In this document: positions 30,867 to 41,044 of the stretch, piece after piece | Numbering within the stretch: the first letter of the stretch is position 1 | Layout of the letters: every line of letters starts with the position of its first letter | Assembly: GCF_007860125.1 (NCBI RefSeq) | Contig: NZ_SJPW01000008.1 | Location: 161,553-225,552, forward strand | DNA length: 64,000 nt | Source of the DNA: Rubripirellula tenax | GTDB lineage: Bacteria > Planctomycetota > Planctomycetia > Pirellulales > Pirellulaceae | Direction of reading: 5' to 3' | Notes under the pieces: model-generated | What the model was told of the DNA's origin: nothing | Seen by the model: only the letters and a program-made list of their open reading frames with translations | Database searches by the model: none | Made by a program: the position numbers and the translations under genes

Positions 30867-33290
30867 CTACTGATCCGCATAGACAAGCGTGCTTTCTTCT
30901 TTCGAAACCGGCTTGGTTGCCTGATCGCTTACCACAACCGCCTTGACCAGGTGGGTGCCCGCTGCGACTCCGCGAACTCGCACGCGATACTTCATCTCCG
31001 CACCCGGTGCCAGTTGGGCACGCGGCTGGAACGCGACAAGGCCGCGTCCGTCGGTTCCTGCATCGCCATCCGCCGCGATCAATTCCAACCCTGGTGGCAA
31101 ATACAGTTCCAAGCGAACATTCGTATCCGGTTTCGAGCCACTGTTGTTGATGGTGATCTCGTAGCTGGATTCGGCGCCCAATTCGATGGGTCCGCCTGGG
31201 TTGATAATTTGAAAACTCAGTTCGGCAAGTCCTTCGACGCGAATCGTGCGTTCATTTTTCGCGGCGATCCCTAGATCGGCCCGTGCGTCAACGGTGATGA
31301 TCCGGTCGCCCGACTCAACCGCCAACAATGTCAAGGGAACCGACCCACGACCGCCAGGTGGCAACTGGGCCAATGACCAGAACACCGAATGGCGAGATGG
31401 ATCGTATTGGCCTTCGTAGTCCGTACTGACAAATGTGAATCCACGGTCAAGCTGAACGGAGACTTCGACGTTGTTCGCGTCCGCCGTTCCCGTGTTCATG
31501 ATTTCTAGCTGGCAAGCGACCTGGCGTTCCAGATAGCGAAGCGACGGAGCGGACAGTGCCACTTCGATCTTCGGCGCGATCACTTCGACGTTGATCGAGT
31601 GCTCGGCCGTCAAGCCGTCTTCGGATACCAAGCGAATGGTATTTTGAACCAAGCCGGGCGAAACAGCCTTAAGACGCAAGACCTGTGTACGCACTTCGCC
31701 GGGTGCCAAATTGCCGATCAGGTTATCGAGTTGACGACCCTTGGGGTGCTCGAGTCCGTCAGGAACGTCTTCCTGCAACGAGACGTTACCGGCCGTTCCG
31801 GATCCCGGATTGGAGACTTCCAGTTCGATTTCGAGCTGTTGTCCGATGAGTACTTTTTCGGGGGCGCGTTGGACGATCTTGAGTTCGGGTCGCGTGCTCA
31901 TCGTTCGCACCGAAGCAGCGGCTTCGAAGGTGACGCGAGCCACGCTGCCGATTTCGCCTTCCGTTTCGGGAACCAATTGCATTGTTACCGTTTGTTCGGC
32001 ACCGGCTTGCATTACACCAAGCTGCCACATCAAGACGTCGCCTTGCTGTACGGGTGCGGGCGAAGCATCAATCAAACGCGTTCCCTGCGGAACGCGATCG
32101 TGAACCGTGACGTCGGCTTCGACCGCACCGACATTTTGAACTTGGATGACGAACGTCGCCGGCTTTCCGACCGTGACTTGTGCGGGTGCCCGCTTATGAA
32201 TCACGATGCTTGGCGATTGAATGCCTTCGAGCCGTCGGTCGCCGGGTAAATCCACCAGTAATTTGGAATCCATCTCGATGGCGCTAGCTGGCTGGGGCAA
32301 TGCTTGCGGTTGATAGCCCGGCTCCGGTGCATATCCTTGAAACGCACCCGAGTTGGGCGCGGCCGCCGGATAGCTCGGCTCGGCACGCATGCCAGTGGGA
32401 ACGTCCGCCAGGCTGGCCATGCGGGGTGGAGGATTGTTCGTTGCGGGGTATCCGCCTTGCTGATCAGCGTTGTACGCATTCCCTGGATAGGCGGTTGCGG
32501 GTGCGTACGTTATCGGCGCGGGAGCGGCATAGGCTTCGGCGGGCGGCGCCGGTGGCATGGCGTCACGTGGCATGGCGTCACGCATCATGTCGCCAGCGGG
32601 CGCCGATCGCAGCAGATTATCTTGCGCCATCGGTTGCGGCGCGGGCTCTTGCTCGGCTTCATAGTACTGGACGTCCGGCATCTCGCTGATACTGAATTCG
32701 GGCATCGGCGCTGCAGGTTGCGACATTGCCGGCGCGGGTGCCGGTTCACCGGGAGCTTCGGATGGGAACGTCATCGACAGCGAACGCTCGGTTCGAACGT
32801 CGGCGGCGTCGTAGGACATTTCCGCGGCCACGTCGTACTGTCCTGGGTCTTGTCCTGCATACTGCCCTGGGTCTTGCCCTGCATCGGGCGGCATCGCCCA
32901 TTCCATTTCCGGTTGGGGGCTGCCAAGTGCGGCGGGAGCCGACGGCGGTGCGAAACCGGAATCGGCGGCGTCGTAACCATAGTCGTCCTGCGGCACTTCT
33001 TCGGTGTGCTGGACCATAGCGACGTTGGACGCCGCAAAGACGTCATCGTGAACATCACGATTTTCGGTAAACGATGCCTGCGCGAATTGGCGACGCTGTT
33101 CGTCGGGCTCGCTCAACCATTGCTCTTCCGCGATCCCGGCGATCGGTGCAGCCGGCTGGCCGATCGACGGAGCCTCGGCTGTCCAAGAACTGGTGCCGTT
33201 TTGCTTGTCTTTTTGGGCAAGGGCAGCCGCGTAGGCGCCAAAAACGATAGTAACCAGACCAGCGGCAAGTCGAACGCCAAACGATTTCAT
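30867..33290 (-). CDS. Exported DUF11-repeat protein with Pro/Ala/Tyr-rich linker
   Basis: The 807-aa protein starts MKSFGVRLAAGLVTIVFGAY, an export signal. ATG 33290 is preferred because gaagga lies 9 bases before it; ATG 33299 is the alternative. Residues about 70-390 are a low-complexity Pro/Gln/Ala/Tyr-rich linker with repeats such as DPGQYAGQDPGQYD and RDAMPRDAMPP. From about 400 on come at least four Ig-like DUF11 repeats: VTVGKPATFVIQVQNVGAVE, DVTVHDRVPQGTRLIDA, VLIGQQLEIELEVSNPGSG, GAESSYEITINNSGSKPD. It is probably a surface or cell-wall protein. It is divergent from a second DUF11-type protein at 33704. Confidence 0.88.
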   Translation of the reverse strand: MKSFGVRLAAGLVTIVFGAYAAALAQKDKQNGTSSWTAEAPSIGQPAAPIAGIAEEQWLSEPDEQRRQFAQASFTENRDVHDDVFAASNVAMVQHTEEVPQDDYGYDAADSGFAPPSAPAALGSPQPEMEWAMPPDAGQDPGQYAGQDPGQYDVAAEMSYDAADVRTERSLSMTFPSEAPGEPAPAPAMSQPAAPMPEFSISEMPDVQYYEAEQEPAPQPMAQDNLLRSAPAGDMMRDAMPRDAMPPAPPAEAYAAPAPITYAPATAYPGNAYNADQQGGYPATNNPPPRMASLADVPTGMRAEPSYPAAAPNSGAFQGYAPEPGYQPQALPQPASAIEMDSKLLVDLPGDRRLEGIQSPSIVIHKRAPAQVTVGKPATFVIQVQNVGAVEADVTVHDRVPQGTRLIDASPAPVQQGDVLMWQLGVMQAGAEQTVTMQLVPETEGEIGSVARVTFEAAASVRTMSTRPELKIVQRAPEKVLIGQQLEIELEVSNPGSGTAGNVSLQEDVPDGLEHPKGRQLDNLIGNLAPGEVRTQVLRLKAVSPGLVQNTIRLVSEDGLTAEHSINVEVIAPKIEVALSAPSLRYLERQVACQLEIMNTGTADANNVEVSVQLDRGFTFVSTDYEGQYDPSRHSVFWSLAQLPPGGRGSVPLTLLAVESGDRIITVDARADLGIAAKNERTIRVEGLAELSFQIINPGGPIELGAESSYEITINNSGSKPDTNVRLELYLPPGLELIAADGDAGTDGRGLVAFQPRAQLAPGAEMKYRVRVRGVAAGTHLVKAVVVSDQATKPVSKEESTLVYADQ

Positions 33291-33703
33291 GGGTCGCATT
33301 CCTTCGCAGAAAATAACGGCAATTCCTTTGCCATTTCTTCTCGGTACCAAATGCTCGGCTTCCGGCGAAAGAGCAATCGTTGTGAAACTTGGAACACGAA
33401 TTTGGTTTAGAACGATCAATCGGGGGATTGGCACCGAAGTGTCCCTGGCGACGCTTGCGTGTCGATGAGTTCGATGCCCACGTAAATGCAAGCAATGAAA
33501 GCATTTGCTCGTTGCAACCGCTACGAAGGTTCCTAGCCGTCCATCCGAGATGCTTTACCGCATCAAAACACGTTGCCTTTTCGCATCATTGCCCCAAAGC
33601 GCGTGCTAGGGTTCTTTGGGCAAACTCTGCCCAACTTGATTCCCTTTACCAACCCGCAGGACGCGGCCCTTTCGGCTGGCCCTGCGGATCCCATAGCAGG
33701 CTG
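33291..33703. other. Divergent promoter region between two DUF11 genes
   Basis: 413 bp with no gene. Promoters for both flanking genes must lie here, but no convincing -35/-10 pair or sigma-54 type site stands out. The plus-strand frame open through the interval has no good start and poor codon use. Confidence 0.5.
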
Positions 33704-36517
33704 ATGAATCACACTGCACGGACGAACGATTCGCTCGCCCCCAACAGATTGCCGATGTTTCGGTTGCTGTTGGTAGCGGTCGCTTTGTTGGTCGCCATCA
33801 GCAGTGGATGCACTCAGTTGCGGTTGCCAGCCATTGATCCGACCGGATCTTGTCTGCTGACCCCCTTGCCCACGACCACCTCACTCGCCCTGCCCGGTTC
33901 GGGCGGCGAGGGGTGTGGTTGTTTCGGATGCTTAACAGGACTGAGGTCCTGCTTTACAAATCACCTTCGCAGCAAGCCCGGCTTCAGCTTCCCGACACCG
34001 GCTTTTCAAGACCCCGTCGATCCGCCGGCATGCCCAACGCCGGGTTCGACCGTAACACTCGGACAGAGCAACGAGCCCTGCGTACCGAGCGCACCATGCA
34101 GCGGGTCGTGCGCCACCGGTCCTCGCGCCGTGCTGCTTGGCGCCGAAGCCGATAACCAATGCCAATGCAGTTTGCCTGATCGCGGCAAACGCGGCTGCAT
34201 CTTGCTGTCACCAACGAAAATTGTCGCCCCCGTGGGCGGCGAAGTCGTGCTGTTGTCGGGCGTCTGCGGCAACGACGGCTACTTGCAAATGAACGAGAAG
34301 CTTGAGTGGATGCTGGCACCGGATAGCGTCGGAACATTCATCCAAGTCGGCGACGATGACCCCGGAGTGATCGGCCGCCTTGCCGGTTCCAGCGTTCGTC
34401 CCGAAAAGAAGGATCCGTCCTACGCCATCGGCATCACCAGCACAAAAAAGACACTCATCACACGCGGCAATACGGATCCGCGTGACGACGTACGTCTGGA
34501 AAAAGGTCAAACGTGGATCACCATTTCCAGCCCCAGCGAAGGCGTCAGCCACGTCACCGTGCTGGCACCCGAAAGCGAGTGCTGGGACCAACGCAAATCA
34601 ACGGCCACGATCTACTGGGTCGACGCAAAGGCACAATTCCCGGGTGCCCAAATCGTTCCCGCTGGAACGACCGTTGACTTGACCACTCGCGTCACGCGAT
34701 CGGAACAAACCTTGCCGGCAAGTGGCTGGAAAGTACGTTACGAAATCCAGCAACCCGAATTGGCGACCTTCGCAGGCACCGGCGGATCGTCGGTAACCGA
34801 AGTCATCGTTGACGACTCAGGCAACGCGACCGCTCAATTGGTTCCCCTACCCGGCACCAGCGGCACCACCGCGGTCGACATGCAAGTCATTCGTCCCGGC
34901 GGACGAACGGACAACTTGCCGACGTTGACGCTTGGCCAAGGACAAACATTCGTAACCTGGAGTTCACCGAAGCTAGAACTTCGCGCCGGCGCTCCGGCTG
35001 TTGCTTCGTTCGACGTTCCCTATCAAGTCGTCGCGAACCTGCGGAATCCTGGTAACCAACCGGCCACCAATGTTCGCGTCGACCTTCAAACGCCTCCCGG
35101 GACTCGCATCATCCGTGCCGACGCATTCGCTCGCGTCGTGCCCAATGGTGTGACTTGGGAAATCGGCGTTCTGCCCCCGCAAACTCAGCTCGACCTGTTC
35201 GTCGAATTGGCGTCTCAGTCGCCCGTTGACCTCAGCTTCGAAGCTCGCGGTGACGGACTGGTTAGTAGCGACACCGTTCGCGTCGATGTGTTTCGACCTT
35301 CGCTGGGCTTGGCCGTCGCGGCTGTCGAAGATCGTGTGGAAGCCGGTCGACCAGTGACGTTCAACATCGACGTGACCAACAACGGCGACCGACCACTGAC
35401 GGGCGCCTATGTCACGGCAACGGGTGACTCGTCGATCATTCACGAAAGCGGCGGCGTCCAAGTTCAAGACAACAAAGACGGACCGCTTCAACCCGGCGAA
35501 ACGTGGCGAAAGAAAGTCGTCTTCACCCCCACCGAAGCCGGCCGCCGCTGCATCAAGGTCGAAGCATTCGCCGACGGCGGACAGCGAGCCGAGCAAGAAG
35601 CGTGCACTCTGGTCATCAATCCCGTACCACAAACCCCGCGACTGACCGCGACCATCGACGGAAAGTCTCGCGTCGCGACCGGCGACCCGACCTTAGTTCG
35701 CGCCCGGATCGTCAACGAAGGTCGTGGCGAAGCCCGCAACGTCAAATTCAACATGGTGTTCGATCCTCAATTGCAACTGAACTCAGCCACCGAAGGCGCC
35801 AGCGAACAAACGATCGGCCAGCGGATCATCACATGGAACGTGCCCACGATGGCTCCGGGGCAAGTTGTTGTTTTGGAAGGACTGTTCAACACGATCGCGC
35901 CGAGCCCTCGCTCGCGAGTATCGATCACAGCCGAGAGTGCAGAGGGTGCTCGTGCCAACGACGAATTCGCGTTCGAAATCATCGGGCCATCATCTTCGGT
36001 CCAACCGCCCCGCGGCCCCAACCTGCCGCCGGCCGGTACGTCACCCGAGATCCCCGGCGGACGAGCCCCCGAACCTCTTCGCGGCAACCCGAACGATATG
36101 GCACCACGAGGTGCGAATCCGATTCCGTCGGGCCCCGTCCGTTCGGGTCGACTGCAAACACAGTTATTCGGTCGGGACAATCCTGTTCGGGTCAATGAGC
36201 CGATTCGCTATTCGATCCGCGTCGCCAACGATTCGAACGTCCGTGACGGTCAAGTCGGAATACAGTTTGCGTTGCCTGACGGCGTTCGCTTGGAACGATT
36301 GGTGCCACAGACCAGTCCCGAGCTGAGCGACTATCGAATCGACGCAGGCGTCGTGTCACTACCCTACATCCCCAATCTTGAACCCGGCCAATCGGAAGAC
36401 TTCGAGTTGGTACTTAGCAGCAACCAGCCACAACAGTTCGACTTGAACGTTGGAGTTCGAAGTCTGAATATGCCAGACGGCTACGTCGAAACGGTCACCA
36501 CAACGGTCACTCCGTAA
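33704..36517 (+). CDS. DUF11-repeat lipoprotein with cysteine-rich N-terminal region
   Basis: The 937-aa protein has a lipobox after a long signal: MFRLLLVAVALLVAISSGCT, the Cys being the likely lipid anchor. ATG 33704 has agcagg upstream; ATG 33755 would give a shorter signal. Residues about 50-180 are unusually cysteine-rich: GGEGCGCFGCLTGLRSC, SNEPCVPSAPCSGSCATG, NQCQCSLPDRGKRGC, probably disulfide-bonded. The rest is a string of Ig-like beta domains with DUF11-type signatures (DVPYQVVANLRNPGNQPATN, GRPVTFNIDVTNNGDRPLTG, NEPIRYSIRVANDSN). Expected to be anchored at the cell surface. It is divergent from the DUF11 gene at 30867-33290, so the two may form one envelope module. Confidence 0.88.
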   Translation: MNHTARTNDSLAPNRLPMFRLLLVAVALLVAISSGCTQLRLPAIDPTGSCLLTPLPTTTSLALPGSGGEGCGCFGCLTGLRSCFTNHLRSKPGFSFPTPAFQDPVDPPACPTPGSTVTLGQSNEPCVPSAPCSGSCATGPRAVLLGAEADNQCQCSLPDRGKRGCILLSPTKIVAPVGGEVVLLSGVCGNDGYLQMNEKLEWMLAPDSVGTFIQVGDDDPGVIGRLAGSSVRPEKKDPSYAIGITSTKKTLITRGNTDPRDDVRLEKGQTWITISSPSEGVSHVTVLAPESECWDQRKSTATIYWVDAKAQFPGAQIVPAGTTVDLTTRVTRSEQTLPASGWKVRYEIQQPELATFAGTGGSSVTEVIVDDSGNATAQLVPLPGTSGTTAVDMQVIRPGGRTDNLPTLTLGQGQTFVTWSSPKLELRAGAPAVASFDVPYQVVANLRNPGNQPATNVRVDLQTPPGTRIIRADAFARVVPNGVTWEIGVLPPQTQLDLFVELASQSPVDLSFEARGDGLVSSDTVRVDVFRPSLGLAVAAVEDRVEAGRPVTFNIDVTNNGDRPLTGAYVTATGDSSIIHESGGVQVQDNKDGPLQPGETWRKKVVFTPTEAGRRCIKVEAFADGGQRAEQEACTLVINPVPQTPRLTATIDGKSRVATGDPTLVRARIVNEGRGEARNVKFNMVFDPQLQLNSATEGASEQTIGQRIITWNVPTMAPGQVVVLEGLFNTIAPSPRSRVSITAESAEGARANDEFAFEIIGPSSSVQPPRGPNLPPAGTSPEIPGGRAPEPLRGNPNDMAPRGANPIPSGPVRSGRLQTQLFGRDNPVRVNEPIRYSIRVANDSNVRDGQVGIQFALPDGVRLERLVPQTSPELSDYRIDAGVVSLPYIPNLEPGQSEDFELVLSSNQPQQFDLNVGVRSLNMPDGYVETVTTTVTP

Positions 36518-36535
36518 CGGTGAAAGCCGCCGAAA

Positions 36536-37543
36536 TCAGTTCCCGAAAAATCCGGACGGAATCGGACCAATGGTGAACGATTTGTAGAAAACTTCTTGCT
36601 CTTCCGCTTCGAGCGCTCGATCGACCGGAACACTCGGGTCGGCACCCATGCTCTTGGGCGCACAACCGAGGATACAGAATCGTTCGTCGACGTGGAAAAC
36701 TTCCACCTGCATTCGCGGCAAGAAAATACTGCCATCGAGGACGCCCTTGATACCTTTGTATCCATTGCGTTCCATTTCTTGCCCGCCAAGAATCTCGCCA
36801 CCGAGTTGCCGTTCGGCTTTCTTGCGCATTTGGTCCTTGTCCAGTGGTCGCTTGCCACCGTTCATCGCACCCAGAAAATAGGTCGACTGACTCTCGAACG
36901 TCGAAACCGCTTTACAATCGATGACGCTGGGCAGGTTGTCATAGGCGCTGCCCTTTGGCATCAGCACCAACACGCCTTCGATGCCTACGGCCTGATAGCC
37001 ATCGGGCGCCGAAACCTGTAGCTTTGCGATCGCTTCGGCTTCGGACGGACCTGCATTCATGCGTTGTCGCCAAATCAAACCGCCGATGGTCGAGCAAACG
37101 ATCAGCAACAACAATCCGATTGACATCCGAACGATCGCTGTCGTACTCATCCCGCCCTTTTTCTTCTTCTTGCCAGACGCAGGCGGGGCATCACCGTCGC
37201 CGCCCGCACCGTCGGATTTATCGGGCTCGGGCGCGAGCGGGTCGCCGGGAATTGGCCCCTCGTACATCGATGCTTGACCGGCGACTGGAAAGTGGCTGAC
37301 GGCCGCGGTGGCCGATGCCGACGGAAAACTGATTCGGCCGAAATCGAAATTGTCGTCGTCTGGATCAACAGCGGCCATGGGCGCAGTGCGCTGGGCGGGT
37401 TGGCGCGTGGGTGCTGCCCCCGCCTTGCCAGCCGGATTTACGGCAACGACGGTTGCGCATTTGGGGCACTTGACGCGGCCGCTCGCCGGCGCCTGTGCCA
37501 ACTTCATGGCGACGGCACACTTTGGACATTTGACGGTCAACAT
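36536..37543 (-). CDS. Membrane protein with MJ0042-type zinc ribbon
   Basis: The 335-aa protein begins MLTVKCPKCAVAMKLAQAPA with a second KCPKCATVVAV, two CxxC knuckles of one zinc ribbon on the cytoplasmic side. A charged, disordered linker follows, ending in GKKKKKGGMS, then one helix at about 140-158 (MSIGLLLLIVCSTIGGLIW). The C-terminal domain of about 170 residues includes QAVGIEGVLVLMPKGSAYDN and VFHVDERFCILGCAPKS and should be extracytoplasmic. This layout (zinc ribbon, TM helix, outside domain) is common in planctomycetes. Function unknown. It is convergent with the DUF11 lipoprotein gene, with 18 bp between their stops. Confidence 0.82.
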   Translation of the reverse strand: MLTVKCPKCAVAMKLAQAPASGRVKCPKCATVVAVNPAGKAGAAPTRQPAQRTAPMAAVDPDDDNFDFGRISFPSASATAAVSHFPVAGQASMYEGPIPGDPLAPEPDKSDGAGGDGDAPPASGKKKKKGGMSTTAIVRMSIGLLLLIVCSTIGGLIWRQRMNAGPSEAEAIAKLQVSAPDGYQAVGIEGVLVLMPKGSAYDNLPSVIDCKAVSTFESQSTYFLGAMNGGKRPLDKDQMRKKAERQLGGEILGGQEMERNGYKGIKGVLDGSIFLPRMQVEVFHVDERFCILGCAPKSMGADPSVPVDRALEAEEQEVFYKSFTIGPIPSGFFGN

Positions 37544-37764
37544 CTGGAAATCGATTCCCTCAGGCTGTTCTAGAATACGGTCCCTCCAATCGTATCTTGC
37601 ATCCTAATCGATCACCACCGACAAAGGCCGTTGATGGCCCCTTTGTTTCGAGTTCGCCGCGCGTCAGATCGGGCGTTTGATCGTGTATAACGGTCGTGGA
37701 GAATCGGACGGGTCGTCCGAATCGGAATTTAGGCCAATTCATCGCCGCACACGTTCACAGATTC

Positions 37765-38904
37765 ATGAAGATTCATTCCGCACGCATCCTGGCTGGTTTC
37801 CCCGAGAAGAATGGGTCGCTCTATCGGCGGCTGGGCGTCGCGCTTGGCGATCCGGCGGCTTGGATCGAACTCGATTCGCGCCGGATCGGTTTGGTTCGGG
37901 ATCTGGAAATGGATCGCGTACGTCAAGTTGGACATGTCGACGATGTGACCTGCCCGGCCGAACACTCGCCGCCGGCCGGTTTGAGCGCGGACCGAGAAAC
38001 GGCGACGGCCGAAGCCGCCGTACAGATCCTGCGAAGCGCTCGTTGCGAACGAGTGACGGCGGATCGATCGCTGCCATTCATCTTTGCTTGGCATCTGCAG
38101 CAAGCAGAAATCGTCGTCGAGTACGATGAGGGTCTGGGCGTCACCGACCGTCGTGCCAAAACGCGTTCAGAGATCGACGCACTGTCCAAAGCCCAGTCGA
38201 TCACCGAAGAGGTGATGAAATGGATCTGCCAAATCATTGCTCGATCGGACGTCGGTGACAGCGGCGTGCTAGTACACGAATTCGAACCGTTGACCAGCGA
38301 ACGTGTTCGATCGATGGTGGCAATCGAGTTTCTGAACCGCGGTTGCAGCATGACCCACGGCGCCATCATCGCATCGGCGCCCCAGGTTGCCGATTGTCAC
38401 CACAGCGGGGCGGGGCCGCTGCGAACAGGCACCCCGATCATTGTGGATCTGTTTCCACGTGACGAGTCGACTCGTTATTGGGGCGATTGCACGCGAACCG
38501 TCGTCAATGGAAACATCAGCGACGAAGTCAAGGCGATGCACGCGGCCGTCGTCGAAGCCAAGGCAGCGGCGACGGCGAAATTAGTCGTCGGCGAAACTGC
38601 AAATGCCGTTCACCTTGCGTCCGAGCAGGTGTTGACGCGGCACGGATATCCGATTTCGCGCGGCACGTTGACCGACGGGCCCAGCATCCAGCATGGGACC
38701 GGACACGGCATCGGTCTCGATTTGCATGAACCCATCCTGCTGGATCATGGCGGCGGCGAAGTGATGGAGGGCGAAGTCTTTACGATCGAGCCCGGTCTGT
38801 ACGGACGCCTTTGCGGCGGTGTGCGAATCGAAGACATGTTGGTCGTCACCGGTGGCGAAGCAAAGAACTTGAACGCGCTACCGGATGGATTGACCTGGGA
38901 CTGA
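37765..38904 (+). CDS. M24 family metallopeptidase (Xaa-Pro aminopeptidase-like)
   Basis: The 379-aa protein is a pita-bread-fold peptidase that removes N-terminal residues, often before proline. All five metal ligands are visible in the C-terminal domain: Asp in PIIVDLFPRD, Asp in YWGDCTRTV, His in HGTGHGIGLDLHEP, Glu in EVFTIEPGLYGR and Glu in CGGVRIEDMLVV. The N-terminal 170 residues are the usual non-catalytic domain. ATG 37765 (MKIHSARILAGFPEKNG) is chosen over the upstream 37696 start. No signal peptide, so cytoplasmic. It may be co-transcribed with the next gene, whose start lies 7 bp downstream. Confidence 0.92.
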   Translation: MKIHSARILAGFPEKNGSLYRRLGVALGDPAAWIELDSRRIGLVRDLEMDRVRQVGHVDDVTCPAEHSPPAGLSADRETATAEAAVQILRSARCERVTADRSLPFIFAWHLQQAEIVVEYDEGLGVTDRRAKTRSEIDALSKAQSITEEVMKWICQIIARSDVGDSGVLVHEFEPLTSERVRSMVAIEFLNRGCSMTHGAIIASAPQVADCHHSGAGPLRTGTPIIVDLFPRDESTRYWGDCTRTVVNGNISDEVKAMHAAVVEAKAAATAKLVVGETANAVHLASEQVLTRHGYPISRGTLTDGPSIQHGTGHGIGLDLHEPILLDHGGGEVMEGEVFTIEPGLYGRLCGGVRIEDMLVVTGGEAKNLNALPDGLTWD

Positions 38905-38911
38905 TGGCGGC

Positions 38912-41005
38912 ATGTCAATGAGATCCATTTGCAAGACTGTGATGCGAACGCTGTTGATGCTTGCCGCTGTCACTATGGTTACTGTCACCATGGTTTTAAC
39001 GCAAGCCATCGGCCAAGACGGGGCGATGTTGGCCGATTCGTCTTGGGTTGAGCGACTCAAGGGAGACGACGTTCGGCTGTGGCTGGATTCGACCGGGATG
39101 CACGTGATCGAAGCAAGGCTAGCGGGGAAAAGCGGTGACTCCGTCGCGTTGAAGCGACTCGACGGTCAAACCATGTCGATTCCGGTCAACCGACTCAGTC
39201 GCGGCGACCAACAATTCATTGCTGCGTCAGGCGGCGCGGCCGAACAGGACTCCGCTGAAGAATCCCCCAGCCCCGCCAAGATCCCCTCGACGGTACGGCA
39301 ATTCTTATCCGTCCAAGTGGACCGCGTCACTTCGTCCGCATCCGCCCGCGACAAAACCGTCAACGGCGTTCCGTGGCTTTCGGCGATGCTGCCGTCTTCG
39401 GCAAACCCACAACCCTTGGCGATGGATCGATCGGGAAAGTTCGTGATCGTCACCAGCGACGGGCCCGGCGAGGACGCTCGCAGCACCGGTCCATCGACGT
39501 CGGTCGTCTTTGATGTCGAAAATAATGTTGCGGTCGCAACGATCCAGTGGCCGGCCACCGTGCGCGTGCTGGATTACGACCCGCTATCGGACCTGTTGTT
39601 GGTCGGAACGCTTCTGCCGGGCGTCAGCACGAGTCGCTATTCTTCGACGAAGAAGCCCGAGTACAGCTTTCTGGTTGCGATGGCGGGACTACGGAGCTTT
39701 CGCTTGGCGGGGATCGGTTATGTCGACGCAGCTTTTTTTCTGCGCCCCGAAGAAATCTTTGCGACACGATCCAACTACGGCAACAACAACGAAATGTTCT
39801 CGGGCGGCGCGGTACTCGGCGATCGCATGCTGGTTCACAAATTTGACCGGATGTGTGGAGTCATCATCGGGCAAAGTAAACCGTTGTGGAGCTATCCGCT
39901 TGTGAACGAGGGCACGATTGCCGTCAGTCCCGATCGACGGTTCTTCGCCGCCAGTGACAACGAAGTCATCGGCGTCGTGGATGCGTCCACTGGCAAAATG
40001 ATTCGCACGTTGCAAACCGGCGACGGCCAAGTCCGAACGATCCTGAGCTTTTCGACCAACGGCCGACAACTCGCCGCGATTTATTCCACGCGGATCGAGG
40101 TCTGGGATCTGGCTTCGTCGAATCGAATCGCCGAATCGTCTCACAAAAACGTGACGGGCAATTTGCTACCGACGGCAATGACGTGGATCGACAACGACAA
40201 CATCTTGCTGGATCGAAAATGGCTTTACAACTTGAAGACACAGAACTTCATTTGGGAGTATTCGTCGATCAATGCAGTGGTGACGTCACGTGGTTGGACA
40301 ATGGTGGACTCGCATACAGATTCGGCCCAATTGGTCGCGTTCGACCTTCCGCATTCGCCTGCGTCGGCCGCGATCGCCGACCTGGCGACTCAACCACAGG
40401 CCGTGGTCGTTGACAGTTCCTCGCCGATGCAAGTGTTGGTCGATGCGACGCCAGACCTTTACAACAAGCTTGAAAAGATTGCGACCGAAGTCGGAAAACG
40501 ATCCGGATGGAACTTACAGAAAAAGGCCGACGTGTCGCTGATAGCGAGGGTCAAGCAAGAGCCCGAACCGATCGAGATCAGCGTGACCACGTTTGCAACT
40601 CGAACTATCGACGTTGGACCGCCCAGCGGATTTGGAGGTTCGTCGGGACTTGGCCAGTTCTTTCCGCCCTCGTTTCGACCGCCGACGTTCGGGCCACGAT
40701 CGATTCAAGTCCCGTCGCGCGAGACGCCACGGCCACCGAGAAAGATCAAGTTTCAACCGTATTACTGCGAACTCGAAATCCGCAAAGACGGCGAGTCCGT
40801 TTGGAATTGGCGAAACGGATGGCGACCCGGAGGCTCCGTATCATCACCGGATACGGAAAGTGAAGCCGATCTGATCAAGCGGTTGTCCGTACCCAATATC
40901 GAAGGTATGCGAACGGTCTTCATCCCGCGAAGGATCGTCGACGAAGACGACCTGATCGAACTGGGAAAAAGCCAGCTCACCGATTCGGGTATCGTGGAAC
41001 ACTGA
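38912..41005 (+). CDS. Exported SHD1-domain protein with beta-propeller-like region
   Basis: The 697-aa protein has a signal peptide (TVMRTLLMLAAVTMVTVTMV). At about 55-105 is an SHD1 (SLA1 homology 1-like) domain: VRLWLDSTGMHVIEARLAG then VALKRLDGQTMSIPVNRLS, a very common planctomycete module. Residues about 170-480 form a WD40/PQQ-like propeller: GTIAVSPDRRFFAASDNEVI, VVDASTGKMIRTLQTGDGQV, LSFSTNGRQLAAIYS, IEVWDLASSNRIAESS. The C-terminal part is Pro-rich (SGLGQFFPPSFRPP) with a final folded region. Probably periplasmic or surface-located. It follows the M24 peptidase by 7 bp, so the two likely share an mRNA. Confidence 0.85.
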   Translation: MSMRSICKTVMRTLLMLAAVTMVTVTMVLTQAIGQDGAMLADSSWVERLKGDDVRLWLDSTGMHVIEARLAGKSGDSVALKRLDGQTMSIPVNRLSRGDQQFIAASGGAAEQDSAEESPSPAKIPSTVRQFLSVQVDRVTSSASARDKTVNGVPWLSAMLPSSANPQPLAMDRSGKFVIVTSDGPGEDARSTGPSTSVVFDVENNVAVATIQWPATVRVLDYDPLSDLLLVGTLLPGVSTSRYSSTKKPEYSFLVAMAGLRSFRLAGIGYVDAAFFLRPEEIFATRSNYGNNNEMFSGGAVLGDRMLVHKFDRMCGVIIGQSKPLWSYPLVNEGTIAVSPDRRFFAASDNEVIGVVDASTGKMIRTLQTGDGQVRTILSFSTNGRQLAAIYSTRIEVWDLASSNRIAESSHKNVTGNLLPTAMTWIDNDNILLDRKWLYNLKTQNFIWEYSSINAVVTSRGWTMVDSHTDSAQLVAFDLPHSPASAAIADLATQPQAVVVDSSSPMQVLVDATPDLYNKLEKIATEVGKRSGWNLQKKADVSLIARVKQEPEPIEISVTTFATRTIDVGPPSGFGGSSGLGQFFPPSFRPPTFGPRSIQVPSRETPRPPRKIKFQPYYCELEIRKDGESVWNWRNGWRPGGSVSSPDTESEADLIKRLSVPNIEGMRTVFIPRRIVDEDDLIELGKSQLTDSGIVEH

Positions 41006-41044
41006 ACCTCAACAGTTCGCGTCGGATTGTTCACGAACCGCCCA

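Noticed and set aside
32304-33410. Plus 368-aa frame opposite the DUF11 gene
   Set aside because: Antisense to a low-complexity linker, which keeps the opposite strand open; Arg/Gly-rich nonsense.
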